From Isoperla grammatica (taxonomy: Eukaryota > Arthropoda > Insecta > Plecoptera > Perlodidae): 64,000 nt of DNA. A model generated the notes under the pieces. It was not told the origin of the DNA, searched no databases, and worked only from the letters and a program-made list of their open reading frames with translations. The DNA is taken from positions 23,483,097-23,547,096 of the forward strand of contig OX246749.1 of the NCBI GenBank assembly GCA_945910005.1. Direction: 5' to 3'. How positions within the stretch are numbered: the first letter of the stretch is position 1; each line of letters starts with the position of its first letter. Shown here piece after piece: positions 42,965 to 55,900 of the stretch. Both the position numbers and the translations under genes were made by a program.

Positions 42965-44293
42965 AGACTGGAAAGTAAAAAGGAGGAAATAGACTTTCTA
43001 TGTCTCTCAGAGCACCATCTAAACGATCAAAACATTAAATCAACTCACATAAGCAATTACACACTCAAACATTCATTTTGCAGGTCAAATTTTCTAAAGG
43101 GAGGGGTTGCAATCTACATGCACAATAAATGGCAAGGTCTAACAAAGAAGATAAACCTAAGCAGCTCAGAAAAACACATTGAACTAACTGGAATAGAAGT
43201 AGCATCAAACAACATGTCCAAAGTTAACTTCATTATAATAACTGTATATCGCTCACCAAAGGGGGGTGATGTAAATACCTTCCTAGAAATGCTAGAAAAA
43301 ACACTATCTAAAATTACGAAAGAAGGGAAAGAAATTTAGTTGCTAGGTGACTTTAATATCGACCTTCAAAAAGAAAATCAAAGGGCAAACAAAGAAAAAT
43401 TAATAAATCTTATGCTATCATTTAACATTAAATTCACAATAGATGAGCCAACAAGGCTTGACCCGTACCATAATACATTATCAAGTATAGACATTAGACA
43501 ACATAGCTACAAATGCCAACCCGACTTCTTTCACATCTAAGGTAACAAACCATTGTCTCTCAGACCATTTTGCCTAACACATAACTATAAACTGTCCCTT
43601 TAACATTAATAACAAAAGAACCACAATCAGAAGGAAATTCAAAGAAGAGAATATTTAAGTAAACTAAACAGTCTTCTAGAAGAAGCTAATTGGACCACAG
43701 TATACACTGCAAATAGCCCAGATGAGAAATATAACTGCTTTGAGGAAACATTCCTACAGAAATTTGAAACGTGTTTTCCCAAAACAATAACTAAAGTCAA
43801 CACCAACTTCATTTAACAACCGTGGCTAACGATAGGAATAAAAATTTCTAGGGCAAACCTTAAGTGTCTCTTCGGGATTAATAAACACTTTCACAATATA
43901 TTCACTAAAATGTACTATATAAAATATAAAAAGATTTATAACAAAGTAATAAAGGCAGCAAAAGCTCAAGATGTCACTAAACAAACTGAAGGTAGCAGAA
44001 ATGAAGACAAAACTAAAAAGATATGGCAAATAAATAATAATAAACAAACACACAAACAAATCTAAAACAACAATGAAAAGAAATATTACACTAAAAATAA
44101 ACAATTCTACTGTCACTAATCAAACACACATAATATCCAATTTATTCAACAATGAATTTGCCACGGTAGCAAGTAAACTTGTACAAACAAATAACCAACA
44201 AAAGGATGATAAGGAATACCTAGAATACCTACAGAACATGAACTTAGACACCTCAAAATCTATGTTCATGCAACCTACAGACTGCATAGAAAT
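42965..44293 (+). pseudogene. LINE endonuclease remainder, decayed
   Basis: EIDFLCLSEHHLNDQNIKST, NFLKGGVAIYMHNKW, FIIITVYRSPKGGDVN, an in-frame stop at 43337-43339, then LLGDFNIDLQKEN and FTIDEPTRLDPYHNTLSSID. After 43490 the frame shifts, and CLSDHFA appears in another frame. Many stops follow to the hAT MITE. Confidence 0.8.
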
Positions 44294-44301
44294 CACTAAA
44301 A

Positions 44302-44782
44302 CAGGGTTGCCACCAAGTCAATTTTTTTATCCTTGAAAGATATTAAAAAAATCCTGAGAAATCCTTGAAAACAGTTATATTCAGCATTAGCATATTATAA
44401 CTGCAAAGGAATGTTACAAATTTTCAGGTTTCATGCCAAAATATGTTATGCCAGCCTGATTTTCGAGAATCTAGTCAACATTACGTGCAGAAACGCATAA
44501 GAATCGGAATTTTCTTTGAATATAGTTTAACGTTTTTCTTTTACTCACCATAACTACCGCTTGCGGGAAATGTTATGCAGTCACTTATGTTTATTTTTAA
44601 GAGTACCTGATGTTCTTTTACTGTCTACATTGCTTTTTTAGCTGAATTTTTAAAAATGTATTAATTTAATGTATTTTTTGAAGACAGTAGAAAATCCTAA
44701 GATTTTGCCCAAAATCCTGTTATCCTTGAGACACTCTAAAAATCCTGAGAAAAGGATCAAATCCTTGAAAGTGGCAACCCTG
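44302..44782. mobile_element. hAT-type MITE (481 bp)
   Basis: The ends CAGGGTTGCCAC are inverted repeats. A perfect 8-base target duplication, CACTAAAA, lies at 44294-44301 and 44783-44790. The interior repeats TCCTTGA and TCCTGAGAAA words at both ends. No coding capacity. The host LINE frame continues across one copy of the duplication. Confidence 0.92.
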
Positions 44783-44790
44783 CACTAAAA

Positions 44791-45589
44791 CCATTACAAA
44801 GCTTAAATCAAAAAACTCTTCCGGGATTGACGAAATTCCAACTTCATTATTTAAAAAATGCAGTAAACACATAGTAACTCCGCTTGCGCACATATTCAAT
44901 GAATGTATAGCAAAAGGAATCTTCCCAAATAAACTTAAGATAGCTAAAATAATACCATTGCACAAAAAGGGCAATAAGGATGAAATGGGTAATTATCGAC
45001 CAATTTCACTCCTCCCGGCTTTCTCGAAAATCTTAGAAACGTTGATTCATAAAAGAACAACAATGTTCGTTGAAAAACATAACCTCCTAACGGATACACA
45101 AAACGGGTTTAGGAAAAATAGGTCAACCCTAGGGACTGTTAAAAATGTTCTACAAAATATAATAGAAGGTAAAAAATGTAATGATCTTGTACTAGGGATA
45201 CTTTGTGATTTGTCAAAAGCGTTTGATTGTATAGATCACAAAATTCTTATAGATAAACTCAAATTCTTCGGTATACGAGGTATAGCTCTAGACATGATTG
45301 TGTCTTATCTAACAAATCGAGAGCAATACGTAGAGCTAACTGCCATAGAAGAAGACAACAACGAACAGAAATACCTATCGAAACCGACCAAAATGACCTG
45401 CGGAGTGCCACAAGGATCCATATTAGGGCCTCTTCTTTTCATTATATTCATAAACGATTTTGTACACCTGATAATAAACTCACAGCTTTTTGCGGATGAC
45501 ACAAGCATCACCATTAGAGCTAACTGTAGGGAATCACTAATAATGCAAGCTGAAAAACAGCTTAGTGCGGCAAACCAGTGGTTTAGTAC
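44791..45589 (+). pseudogene. LINE reverse transcriptase, truncated by hAT
   Basis: An open frame with GIDEIPTSLFKKCSKHIV, NYRPISLLPAFSKILETLI, QNGFRKNRSTLGTVKN, LCDLSKAFDCIDHKI, GVPQGSILGPLLFIIFINDF and the catalytic QLFADDTSITI. It ends at NQWFSTYK where a hAT element is inserted; the C-terminus resumes at 49897. Confidence 0.85.
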
Positions 45590-45597
45590 CTACAAAC

Positions 45598-48500
45598 TAG
45601 GGGTCTGCGGGTACCCGAAACTTCGGGTAATTTCGGGTATTTATACATACCCGAAATTCGGGGATTTAAATAACAAATATCGGGCTTTTTCGGGTAGTAG
45701 TAGGTCCTAGGCCTAGGCCCTAGCAGCCTAGGCTTGAGCTTATATTCTTGTTCTTGAAGCCGTTATTTACACCACACTTTGTATGGTAATACACGCTGTT
45801 ATTAATAATTACCAAATCAAACATCATCAAACAAAAGGTATGTTCATTTTCAGTTCCATACGTAATATTCTAGGTCAAAGCCCTAGCATTTGAAGCTAAC
45901 CTGCCGAGCGGAATCATCGTATCCGTAAGCATCTGCGATTGAGTCACTGCATCCCGCAATACGTACGAAAGTAGCTCCAGCGTACAAAAACTTGTTTATA
46001 TCTGGACTGCCATTGCGTCATTACAGTCCGCATTTGACTTTTCATTATTTTTATTAGCACCGTGACATTATATCTAAGGAAAATTGAAAGTAGTTACTTA
46101 TTTAAAGGATCGTTAATAATTTTTGTGAGTCAAGGAATATCTCGTTGGCGCGACTATAATTATTATGAAGCACTTTAGAGATGGAGAGCATAGCAAGTTC
46201 GTGCTCGTAACGCACTCTATCGTACGCTCCGTCAACCCCGTTCTACTGTTCGTTGAGCAAAGCCTCGATAGAGTGCATTGTGACAGACAGAAGCACTGTC
46301 GTCTTCGCACTGCAGCCACCGGTTAGGAAATAATAACAAGAAATTACATCTCTTTAGAAATCGATTTGGCATTAAAACAACTTATTTTAGGTAAATACCT
46401 AGATGAACTGGAAGAATAAAAAAGATCGTGCTGTAATTACGTCACTTTCTCGTCACAATCATGATTCGTGATGCGGACAAGGTATCCTAGTAAGTTACTT
46501 TTTGGGTTCATGTTAGTTATCAATCAATGATGGCGTGCGTGTGTAAAATTATATTTCAGCCTACCCACCCACAACGGGAACCCCATTCTGTGAATCGATT
46601 CATAAATCGATATATCATATCCTCAGGCCTCTTTGACGCCATTGGATCGCGTGTTGAAGGCGTGTTTGTGTTACCGTCAAGACGCTAATGTAAAGTCCTT
46701 TTTAGTGTTTCTAATTGCATTCTTCTTACAAAATGCACCGTGTAAGTGCTATGGAGATGGAACCTAGAGCAGAGGAAGAGGACGTTGATGGAGATGTGAG
46801 GCCTCCGATTGCTACTACGTCAGGTCTAGAGACGCCTAGGCCTAGGGCTACTAGGCCCAACGATAATAAAGGTTCACAAATGTGGTCACATTTTACGCGT
46901 GTAACAAGCGTCCTTGCACAGTGCAATTACTGCAACACGCAACTAAAAACCGATCATGGTAATACTTCGTCCTGTAAAAAACATTTAGAAAAGAAACATT
47001 TGAGTAAGTTTCGAGAGGCTGAAGATGCCAAAGCAAAAAGGGCTTTAGAGAAGCAACAAGATATTGCTTCTAAACATCATAAACCTGGGCCAAGACAAGT
47101 GACTTTGTTTGCGTTACAGGATAAGAAGGCTTTGTGGCTTTTTACTCATCCCAAAGCTCAGTCAATGACCAGGTAAGGTAATAGGCCTAGGCCTAGGCCT
47201 AGTACTTAGTTAGCCTAGGCCTAGTGAGTAGTCATATTGGGTAGGGTAGGCTAGGTCCTAGTCAAGGCCATTTACTAGGCCTAGGTTAGGGCTAGCCCTA
47301 CACTATGGGCCATCTATTTACCATCTTTTTACTACTGCAGGGCGATAGGTGAATGGATTTGTACAGACCTGCAACCATATACCGTCGTGGAGGAAAAAGG
47401 TTTTCTCAATGTTATGAACCTTGCATGCCCAAACTACAAGGTTCCACACTCAACAACCTTTTCGAGGAATGTGATTTCTTAAGATTTACGAAGAAGAAGT
47501 GGCTAAGCTTCAAGCAGCTTTGCTTGTTATGAAAGAACAATGTGAGTCTCTATGTCTGACTACTGATTTGTGGACATCTAGAGCAAATGATTCGTTCATT
47601 TCTCTTACATGCCATTACATGTCAACGGACTATACAATCACATCCTACTGCCTAGGAAATTCTGAATTTCCTTCTGCACACACGGGAGAATTAATTTATG
47701 AGAAATTACAGGATATGTTGTCTAAATGGGATCTTCAAGATGTGGTGCTTACTAAGCCAGTATTCATGGTGACTGATAACGCTAGAAACATGAAGGCTGC
47801 CCTAAATCTCGGGAAATGGGAAGCGATCCAATGCTTTGCGCATTCACTCCAACTTGTAATAACCGACGCAAACAAGGACCATGGCATTCCACATGTTATC
47901 AGAAAAGCACGTACAATTGTTGCGCATTACAACCATTTGTCCAAAGCGGAAAAAAATCTACACAGATGGCAAGGAATACACGAACTTCCAATTCTAAACC
48001 CGCCGCAGGATGTACCAACCCGATGGAGTTCCGAGTACCTAATGCTGAAAGGTTTAGTCTCATCAAAATTGGCTGTTGTTTCAGAGTTATCTGAATGTGA
48101 AGATACGGGTGCGGCTGAAATGTTAACGGCAGAAGAGTGGAAAACAGCAACAAGCCTCTGCCAGATTCTGCAACCCTTTGCAGAAGCAACGCAAGAGATG
48201 AGTGGCGAAAAATATCCTACCCTCTCAATGGTGATCTCTGTACTGACTCAGTTGATTAAAGTGCTCAATGCCTTTATTAGCACGCCCAATTCAACAGGCA
48301 AAGGATTTGCTAGAAGTTTGTTGAGAAGCCTAAAAGCAAGGTTTCCTCAATTCCAGAACCAAAGAGAGCAATCCCTTGCAATGATGCTGGATCCACGGTT
48401 CAAAGATGTTTTTTTGACGGATCAAGTCCACAAAGGCGAAGCTAAAATGCGGTTACGTTCGGAAGTGCTTGCATTGATTAAACAGGTGGGTGCAATGGTG

Positions 48501-49888
48501 CTTGCAAGTTGTCCACCTCCCGTGGCAGTTGTAATTCCACCGGGTATGAAAGCACTCCTCTTAATCCTCTCTTATTATTATATATTACTATGCCTGTAGG
48601 CCAAAGTTGTTATTTGCACAATGTTATTTTTGTTCACAGAACCGGTGGATGTGGAAAAAACTTTTTCCCTGTGGGGTGTCTCCAATATGCCTACTGCTAT
48701 TAATGAGCAAGCTCCCGACCAAGGTGCAATAATAAACGATGAGATAAGTCTGTATCTTTCCAGTCCTGTCATCAAAAGAGTTGATGATCCACTTATGTGG
48801 TGGAAAGAGAATCAGTGTAGATTCACAAATATTGCTAAAGTGGCAAAAAAGTATTTGCCTGTCCAGGCCACTGAAGTATCAAGCGAGAGGCAATTTTCAG
48901 TTGCAGGCAACACAGTGACTTGCCGCAGAGAGCGCCTGTTGCCGATTCACGTAGAACAGGTCGTGTTTCTTCACGACAACCTACGATTGTAAAATCGACC
49001 TACCCACACTGCTGTTGTTTACTGAATTAAAGTCGATCGATGAAGTGAACTACCCATTCAATACAACTACTAAACTATTCAAATTAAATGGACATGCAAA
49101 AATACTTTTTTTTATTCTAAATTATGAATTTAAAGAATTATTACATGTGAGTAGCATTTAATACTGAACTTCTTGAAATTATATATTTTTTTTTATTAAT
49201 AAAGTATATTTATAGTTTCTAATTTGAGTAGATTTGACGTAAAATTGACACACCAACGCGAATATCTCGAAAACAGATCGCGTTTGACCATCTTTTTCAA
49301 ACGTATTCATGTTAGTCATGAAGTTATCTACATTTAGGATGAAAATTTGTTACAATATATTACTTTTTGAAGGTGCTACGCAAAGTTATACGATTGAAAG
49401 TGTAGGTTTTTGTTCAGTTACAATGTATAACATAGGGAATTCCAACGCATTTCAACACTCAATAAATAAAAAACTAATCGCGGTAGGTGCATATTTTTTT
49501 CTACAATATTCACAAGCTTAATCTCAACTTGCAGTACATACAATTTGAATGGTTTATATTACATGTGCAGTTATCATCGATCGACTTTAATTCGAATCAT
49601 AGTGGATTAGTGTGAAATTGACTTACCTACAATGCTGTAGTTTACTGAACTAATTCAAATTGTATTGAATTACATATTATTAATATTACATATCATTTTC
49701 TCAGAGTATCTGCAGTTAATTTATTTACCCGAAGCCCGTAGTTATTGTTTTTTCAGAAAAAAAAAACGTTTAAAACCAGTAGGGCCTACTAATTTCATTA
49801 CCCGAACCCGGACCCGATACCCGAAGTTTTTGTGTTACCCGGACCCGAACCCGACCGGAATCTAAAAAGTATTACCCGCAGACCCCTA
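45598..49888 (+). mobile_element. hAT transposon, ZBED-like (4.3 kb)
   Basis: Inverted termini TAGGGGTCTGCGGGTA are flanked by 8-base target duplications CTACAAAC (45590-45597) and CAACAAAC (49889-49896), with one mismatch. ACCCGAA-type words cluster inside both ends. It carries a BED-hAT transposase gene with one frameshift. It is inserted in the RT of a LINE. Confidence 0.88.
46733..48992 (+). pseudogene. hAT transposase with BED finger, one frameshift
   Basis: Exon 1 (46733 to about 47173, donor CCAG|GTAAGG) has an acidic N-terminus and a BED finger, MWSHFTRVTSVLAQCNYCNT ... CKKHLEKKH. Exon 2 begins after CTACTGCAG near 47340 (AIGEWICTDLQPYTVVEEKG). A one-base shift near 47480 interrupts it, after which the frame runs KIYEEEVAKLQAALLVM, CLTTDLWTSRANDSFISL, VFMVTDNARNMKAAL, IQCFAHSLQLVITDANK and VPTRWSSEYLMLKGL. 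The last exon (about 48640-48992, after TTCACAG) holds the hATC domain, QATEVSSERQFSVAGNTVTC. All domains are present; the single shift is the only visible lesion. Confidence 0.82.
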
Positions 49889-49896
49889 CAACAAAC

Positions 49897-50930
49897 TGAT
49901 ATTAAACTATGACAAAACCACATTTGTCATATTTGGTAAACGGAACATGAAAGAGGAAGAAAAACCACAAACCTTAGCTATCAAAGCGGAGAAATTCACA
50001 GAAATAAAAAAGACTAATGTTGCGGACTTTCTTGGCGTAACGATAGATGAACATCTAAATTGGAACAAACAATGTGAAAAACTGTCGAAAAAATTAAACT
50101 CAACTATATATGCATTAAGGATTATAAAAGCAATCTCAAATACCAAAACAGCTAAGATATCATATTCCGCTAACTTTGAATCTCATCTCAGATATGGGGT
50201 AGAATTCTGGGGTGGCTCTTAAAATGCCAAAAAAATCTTCACATTACAAAAAAAAAACAATTAGGATCATTCTGGGACTAAGACAAAAAAAGACTCTTTC
50301 ATAAAACCTCACTGCAAAGAGCACTTTATAAAACACACAGCCTATACATAATGCAAACTCTCTTGTACATACACAAACAGCCCAAGGAACATACTCTCAA
50401 CAGTGACATCCACACTCACTACACCCGGCAAAATAAACATATACACTCACAATACCTCAAAACTAAAAACACTCCAATTAAATTCATCATACATAAACTC
50501 AAAACTATACAACAAATTGCCACAAGAAATAAAAACATGAACAATATATGTAAACACATTTAAACACAACCTCAAATCAATATTTCTTAAAAAGCATATT
50601 ACTCGGTTCACGAATTTCTGGAAGACAAAAATATAAGCTAAGAATATACAACATCAAGTGCCACATGCAACCTTCTACTAGGCCTACTACATATAAAACT
50701 TGCTCTTAGTCTTCCCTACTCATATCACAATGTTGATTCTACTAGTAGCATCATAGAATAGAATTAATTAATTGTAATAGGGAGACCATACAATCTGATA
50801 AGCCAAGATGCAGTAGGGGCCTTATGTTCTAAATATATGTATTTATTATTTTAGTTACAACCTTATCTTGAAATTTACTGTGTAAGGTCCTATAGGGCCA
50901 AAAGTAAAAAAAAAAAAAAGTAAGATTTAT
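49897..50930 (+). pseudogene. LINE ORF2 C-terminus and 3' UTR
   Basis: The frame resumes with LILNYDKTTFVIFGKRN, DFLGVTIDEHLNWNKQCEKL and NFESHLRYGVEFWGGS, matching the post-RT part of the LINE at 22.6-28.3 kb. Stops and shifts follow. DIHTHYTRQNKHIHSQYL is the C-terminal H-x-H-x-T-R block. The 3' end has an A-run near 50915. Confidence 0.8.
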
Positions 50931-51099
50931 ATTATGTATATATGTAATTAGTTGTAATAGTGAAGTTTAACAGACTGGCCTATAGTACCAAATGTCTGGC
51001 CCACCGTCCAATATTATTAATTTACTATTTAAGTTTAATATTCAGATTCTACACATTCCTTTTATTACCACTTCTAGTATTACTTCTATCACTAGTATG

Positions 51100-51700
51100 T
51101 AGGGATGACATCGGGTACCCGGGTAGCCCGGCTCCAAAGTATTACCCGGAGCCGTTTTTCGGGTCCGGGTAATTTTTTAGTGCGTTTCTAGGCTAATTTA
51201 CGCGCCAGTATTGCTGCGGTTGATTTCGATGGAGCCAGCAGGCACGGCGGGCACCGACCCATCCCCCACTATCCATAACAAGGGCCAAAGATTACTGAGT
51301 GGCAAGGGCCTCGACAGGGAACAGAACAGACGCGAACAGACTTGCATTCGTTACTGTTTGTTCATTGTTTAACATTCTGGTGAACATTCTGGCTAACACT
51401 TGTTCTATTACTATTTATTTTACTTGAAATAGCATGTTTTAATACGTGCTTCAGTTGTGTATTGCGAAATGCTTTTTTTTTACTCGACGTGATTACTGCA
51501 GGCGTATTCTAAGGGGCTATTCGAGCAGGCGGCAAGCACGTCATTCGTCCCTCGGTTTCGCGCCCCGCACCCTTCACAAGGCCTAGCGACGACCTTCAAA
51601 TCAAGCCTACACATCGAAAAATACATTTTCAGGATCCGGGTACCCGGGTAATATGAGAGCTGGAACCGGTTCCGAATTTTATTACCCGATGTCATCCCTA
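51100..51700. mobile_element. Non-autonomous hAT (601 bp)
   Basis: Inverted ends TAGGGATGACATCGGGTA are flanked by CTAGTATG (51092-51099) and CTAGTAAG (51701-51708), 7 of 8 bases matching. Subterminal CGGGTACCCGGGTA words resemble those of the 4.3-kb hAT just upstream. It has no transposase. Confidence 0.85.
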
Positions 51701-51794
51701 CTAGTAAGCTATATGTTATCCTGTATTAACCATTCAAGTGTTCATACAAATTTTCAAATTCTCTTGTTGTAAAAATCACAATGCAGATGATTAA

Positions 51795-52422
51795 GGCCCG
51801 GTCTTATAACGCTCGGCTAAACGTTTAGCCTAGGGCTAAAGTTGAAAATCGGTCTTACAACGCCCGGCTAACATTTAGCGGTGGTCCAAATGTTAGCCGC
51901 TCGTCGATGCCCCGGCTAAATTTTAGCGCTGGCTAAAGTTGTTGACATCTACATAAAATATGGCGTTGTTGGCTATCACTGACAGGGATTCCAATGACAA
52001 ATTGTTAATACGTTCTTTAAATACATAAAATTACCTGTGACATAGTAAGTAATAAATGCGCCTACCCCCATAGTGTTTCTATATACAATTCACACTAATT
52101 TCTGGTTATTTTTTATTGAGTAATTTGATAAACGTCATGTTTTGTCGCAGTTTCAAAAAAACAATATGTAGGCTATGTGACATTCGTTTGTTTTCTTTTG
52201 AATCCCACCGCCTGTGTTGACTCCAATGCGAGATATATCACAATACTATCCAAAATCTATTGCCAACATTGATGGAAAAATATTAAACCACATTGAGCTT
52301 AGCGGTGGGCCAAATTCAGTTCATAAGACCCGTCCACAGTTTAGCACCGGCCTAAATTTTAGTCCGAGGCCAAATTTAGACCGGTGCTAACAATATTTAG
52401 CCGGGCGTTATAAGACCGGGCC
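51795..52422. mobile_element. Harbinger-type MITE (628 bp)
   Basis: Inverted ends GGCCCGGTCTTATAACGC match over about 28 bases. Target duplication TAA lies at 51792-51794 and 52423-52425. Repeated GGCTAAA and TTTAGCC words lie in both arms. A 3-base TAA target fits PIF/Harbinger. No coding capacity. Confidence 0.88.
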
Positions 52423-52474
52423 TAAATGGGTCAATTGAGACAGCTCTGTTATGTAATGTAATACTGTATTCGAA

Positions 52475-52912
52475 ATGGAAATTAAACCTACTACTACTAC
52501 AAATAAAACATTAACAAAGAAGCGTCAAATGGACCCAACTCAATGGCATTGCAATAAACGACAGAAGAAATGCCATTCGGGGCAAGAATACGAATACATT
52601 TCTATTCGAGGGAAGCTAGTTCCCGCAAAACAAGTAAAGTCCAAGAAAGATTGTCTACATGCATGCAAATTTGGATGCAGCAGGCTAATAACCGATGAAG
52701 AACGTAAAGAAATACACACACAATATTATGAGCTTGACATGCATGACAAAAAAATGTTTATTACATCCAACACTGAAAAAACACAGAATGCCCGCAAAAC
52801 AAAATATGATCCTCAATCTCGCCGGAGTTTTACATACCAATACAACTTTAATGTAAAAATGAAGTGATCAGAGTTTGCCGAGAGTTCTATTTAGGAACTC
52901 TCGCCATAAGCG
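52475..52912 (+). pseudogene. DDE-transposase-like gene, N-terminal part
   Basis: ATG at 52475 (MEIKPTTTTNKTLTKKRQMD). The part CHSGQEYEYISIRGKLVPAK, then KKDCLHACKFGCSRLITDEE with a Cys-rich cluster, resembles the N-terminal zinc-binding region of a common invertebrate transposase-like family. This frame stops at 52868. Coding signal continues at once in the next frame (VCREFYLGTLAISEKPVYTA), consistent with loss of one A in the A5 run near 52857. The second frame runs directly into the first unit of the 79-bp array. Confidence 0.65.
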
Positions 52913-55900
52913 AAAAACCGGTGTACACAGCACATAAGAACAAAGACGTAACAAGTGGGCTACCACCCATTAGTAAGAAGGGTCTGCACCCAAAAACCGG
53001 TGTACACAGCACATAAGAACAAAGACGTAACAAGTGGGCTACCAGCCATTAGTAAGAAGGGTCTGCATCCAAAAACCGGTGTACACAGCACTTAAGAACA
53101 ATGACGTAACAAGTGGGCTACCAGCCATTAGTAAGAAGGGTCTGCATCCAAAAACCGGTGTACACAGCACTTAAGAACAAAGACGTAACAAGTGGGCTAC
53201 CACCCATTAGTAAGAAGGGTCTGCATCCAAAAACCGGTGTACACAGCACATAAGAACAAAGACGTAACAAGTGGGCTACCACCCATTAGTAAGAAGGGTC
53301 TGCATCCAAAAACCGGTGTACACAGCACTTAAGAACAAAGACGTAACAAGTGGGCTACCACCCATTAGTAAGAAGGGTCTGCATCCAAAAACCGGTGTAC
53401 ACAGCACTTAAGAACAAAGACGTAACAAGTGGGCTACCACCCATTAGTAAGAAGGGTCTGCATCCAAAAACCGGTGTACACAGCACTTAAGAACAAAGAC
53501 GTAACAAGTGGGCTACCACCCATTAGTAAGAAGGGTCTGCATCCAAAAACCGGTGTACACAGCACTTAAGAACAAAGACGTAACAAGTGGGCTACCACCC
53601 ATTAGTAAGAAGGGTCTGCATCCAAAAACCGGTGTACACAGCACATAAGAACAAAGACGTAACAAGTGGGCTACCAGCCATTAGTAAGAAGGGTCTGCAT
53701 CCAAAAACCGGTGTACGCAGCACATAAGAACAAAGACGTAACAAGTGGGCTACCACCCATTAGTAAGAAGGGTCTGCATCCAAAAACCGGTGTACGCAGC
53801 ACATAAGAACAAAGACGTAACAAGTGGGCTACCACCCATTAGTAAGAAGGGTCTGCATCCAAAAACCGGTGTACACAGCACTTAAGAACAAAGACGTAAC
53901 AAGTGGGCTACCACCCATTAGTAAGAAGGGTCTGCATCCAAAAACCGGTGTACACAGCACATAAGAACAATGACGTAACAAGTGGGCTACCAGCCATTAG
54001 TAAGAAGGGTCTGCATCCAAAAACCGGTGTACGCAGCACATAAGAACAAAGACGTAACAAGTGGGCTACCAGCCATTAGTAAGAAGGGTCTGCATCCAAA
54101 AACCGGTGTACACAGCACATAAGAACAAAGACGTAACAAGTGGGCTACCAGCCATTAGTAAGAAGGGTCTGCATCCAAAAACCGGTGTACACAGCACTTA
54201 AGAACAAAGACGTAACAAGTGGGCTACCAGCCATTAGTAAGAAGGGTCTGCATCCAAAAACCGGTGTACACAGCACTTAAGAACAAAGACGTAACAAGTG
54301 GGCTACCAGCCATTAGTAAGAAGGGTCTGCATCCAAAAACCGGTGTACACAGCACTTAAGAACAAAGACGTAACAAGTGGGCTACCACCCATTAGTAAGA
54401 AGGGTCTGCATCCAAAAACCGGTGTACACAGCACATAAGAACAAAGACGTAACAAGTGGGCTACCACCCATTAGTAAGAAGGGTCTGCATCCAAAAACCG
54501 GTGTACACAGCACTTAAGAACAAAGACGTAACAAGTGGGCTACCACCCATTAGTAAGAAGGGTCTGCATCCAAAAACCGGTGTACGCAGCACATAAGAAC
54601 AAAGACGTAACAAGTGGGCTACCAGCCATTAGTAAGAAGGGTCTGCATCCAAAAACCGGTGTACACAGCACTTAAGAACAAAGACGTAACAAGTGGGCTA
54701 CCACCCATTAGTAAGAAGGGTCTGCATCCAAAAACCGGTGTACACAGCACATAAGAACAAAGACGTAACAAGTGGGCTACCAGCCATTAGTAAGAAGGGT
54801 CTGCATCCAAAAACCGGTGTACGCAGCACATAAGAACAAAGACGTAACAAGTGGGCTACCACCCATTAGTAAGAAGGGTCTGCATCCAAAAACCGGTGTA
54901 CACAGCACATAAGAACAAAGACGTAACAAGTGGGCTACCAGCCATTAGTAAGAAGGGTCTGCATCCAAAAACCGGTGTACGCAGCACTTAAGAACAAAGA
55001 CGTAACAAGTGGGCTACCACCCATTAGTAAGAAGGGTCTGCATCCAAAAACCGGTGTACACAGCACATAAGAACAAAGACGTAACAAGTGGGCTACCACC
55101 CATTAGTAAGAAGGGTCTGCATCCAAAAACCGGTGTACACAGCACTTAAGAACAAAGACGTAACAAGTGGGCTACCACCCATTAGTAAGAAGGGTCTGCA
55201 TCCAAAAACCGGTGTACGCAGCACATAAGAACAAAGACGTAACAAGTGGGCTACCAGCCATTAGTAAGAAGGGTCTGCATCCAAAAACCGGTGTACACAG
55301 CACTTAAGAACAAAGACGTAACAAGTGGGCTACCACCCATTAGTAAGAAGGGTCTGCATCCAAAAACCGGTGTACACAGCACATAAGAACAAAGACGTAA
55401 CAAGTGGGCTACCACCCATTAGTAAGAAGGGTCTGCATCCAAAAACCGGTGTACACAGCACTTAAGAACAAAGACGTAACAAGTGGGCTACCACCCATTA
55501 GTAAGAAGGGTCTGCATCCAAAAACCGGTGTACGCAGCACATAAGAACAAAGACGTAACAAGTGGGCTACCAGCCATTAGTAAGAAGGGTCTGCATCCAA
55601 AAACCGGTGTACACAGCACTTAAGAACAAAGACGTAACAAGTGGGCTACCACCCATTAGTAAGAAGGGTCTGCATCCAAAAACCGGTGTACACAGCACAT
55701 AAGAACAAAGACGTAACAAGTGGGCTACCAGCCATTAGTAAGAAGGGTCTGCATCCAAAAACCGGTGTACGCAGCACATAAGAACCATGACGTAACAAGT
55801 GGGCTACCAGCCATTAGTAAGAAGGGTCTGCATCCAAAAACCGGTGTACGCAGCACATAAGAACAATGACGTAACAAGTGGGCTACCAGCCATTAGTAAG

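Larger units (their letters stand above)
37898..50930 (+). mobile_element. Second CR1/L2-like LINE, heavily interrupted
   Basis: Pieces of one LINE appear in order: ORF1 remnants (37898-38690), endonuclease start (38690-38770), endonuclease remainder (42965-44293), RT (44791-45589), the C-terminal part (49897-50640) and a poly(A)-containing 3' end near 50915. Insertions between them are Copia, a hAT MITE and a hAT. The sequence is related to the LINE at 22.6-28.3 kb. Confidence 0.75.
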
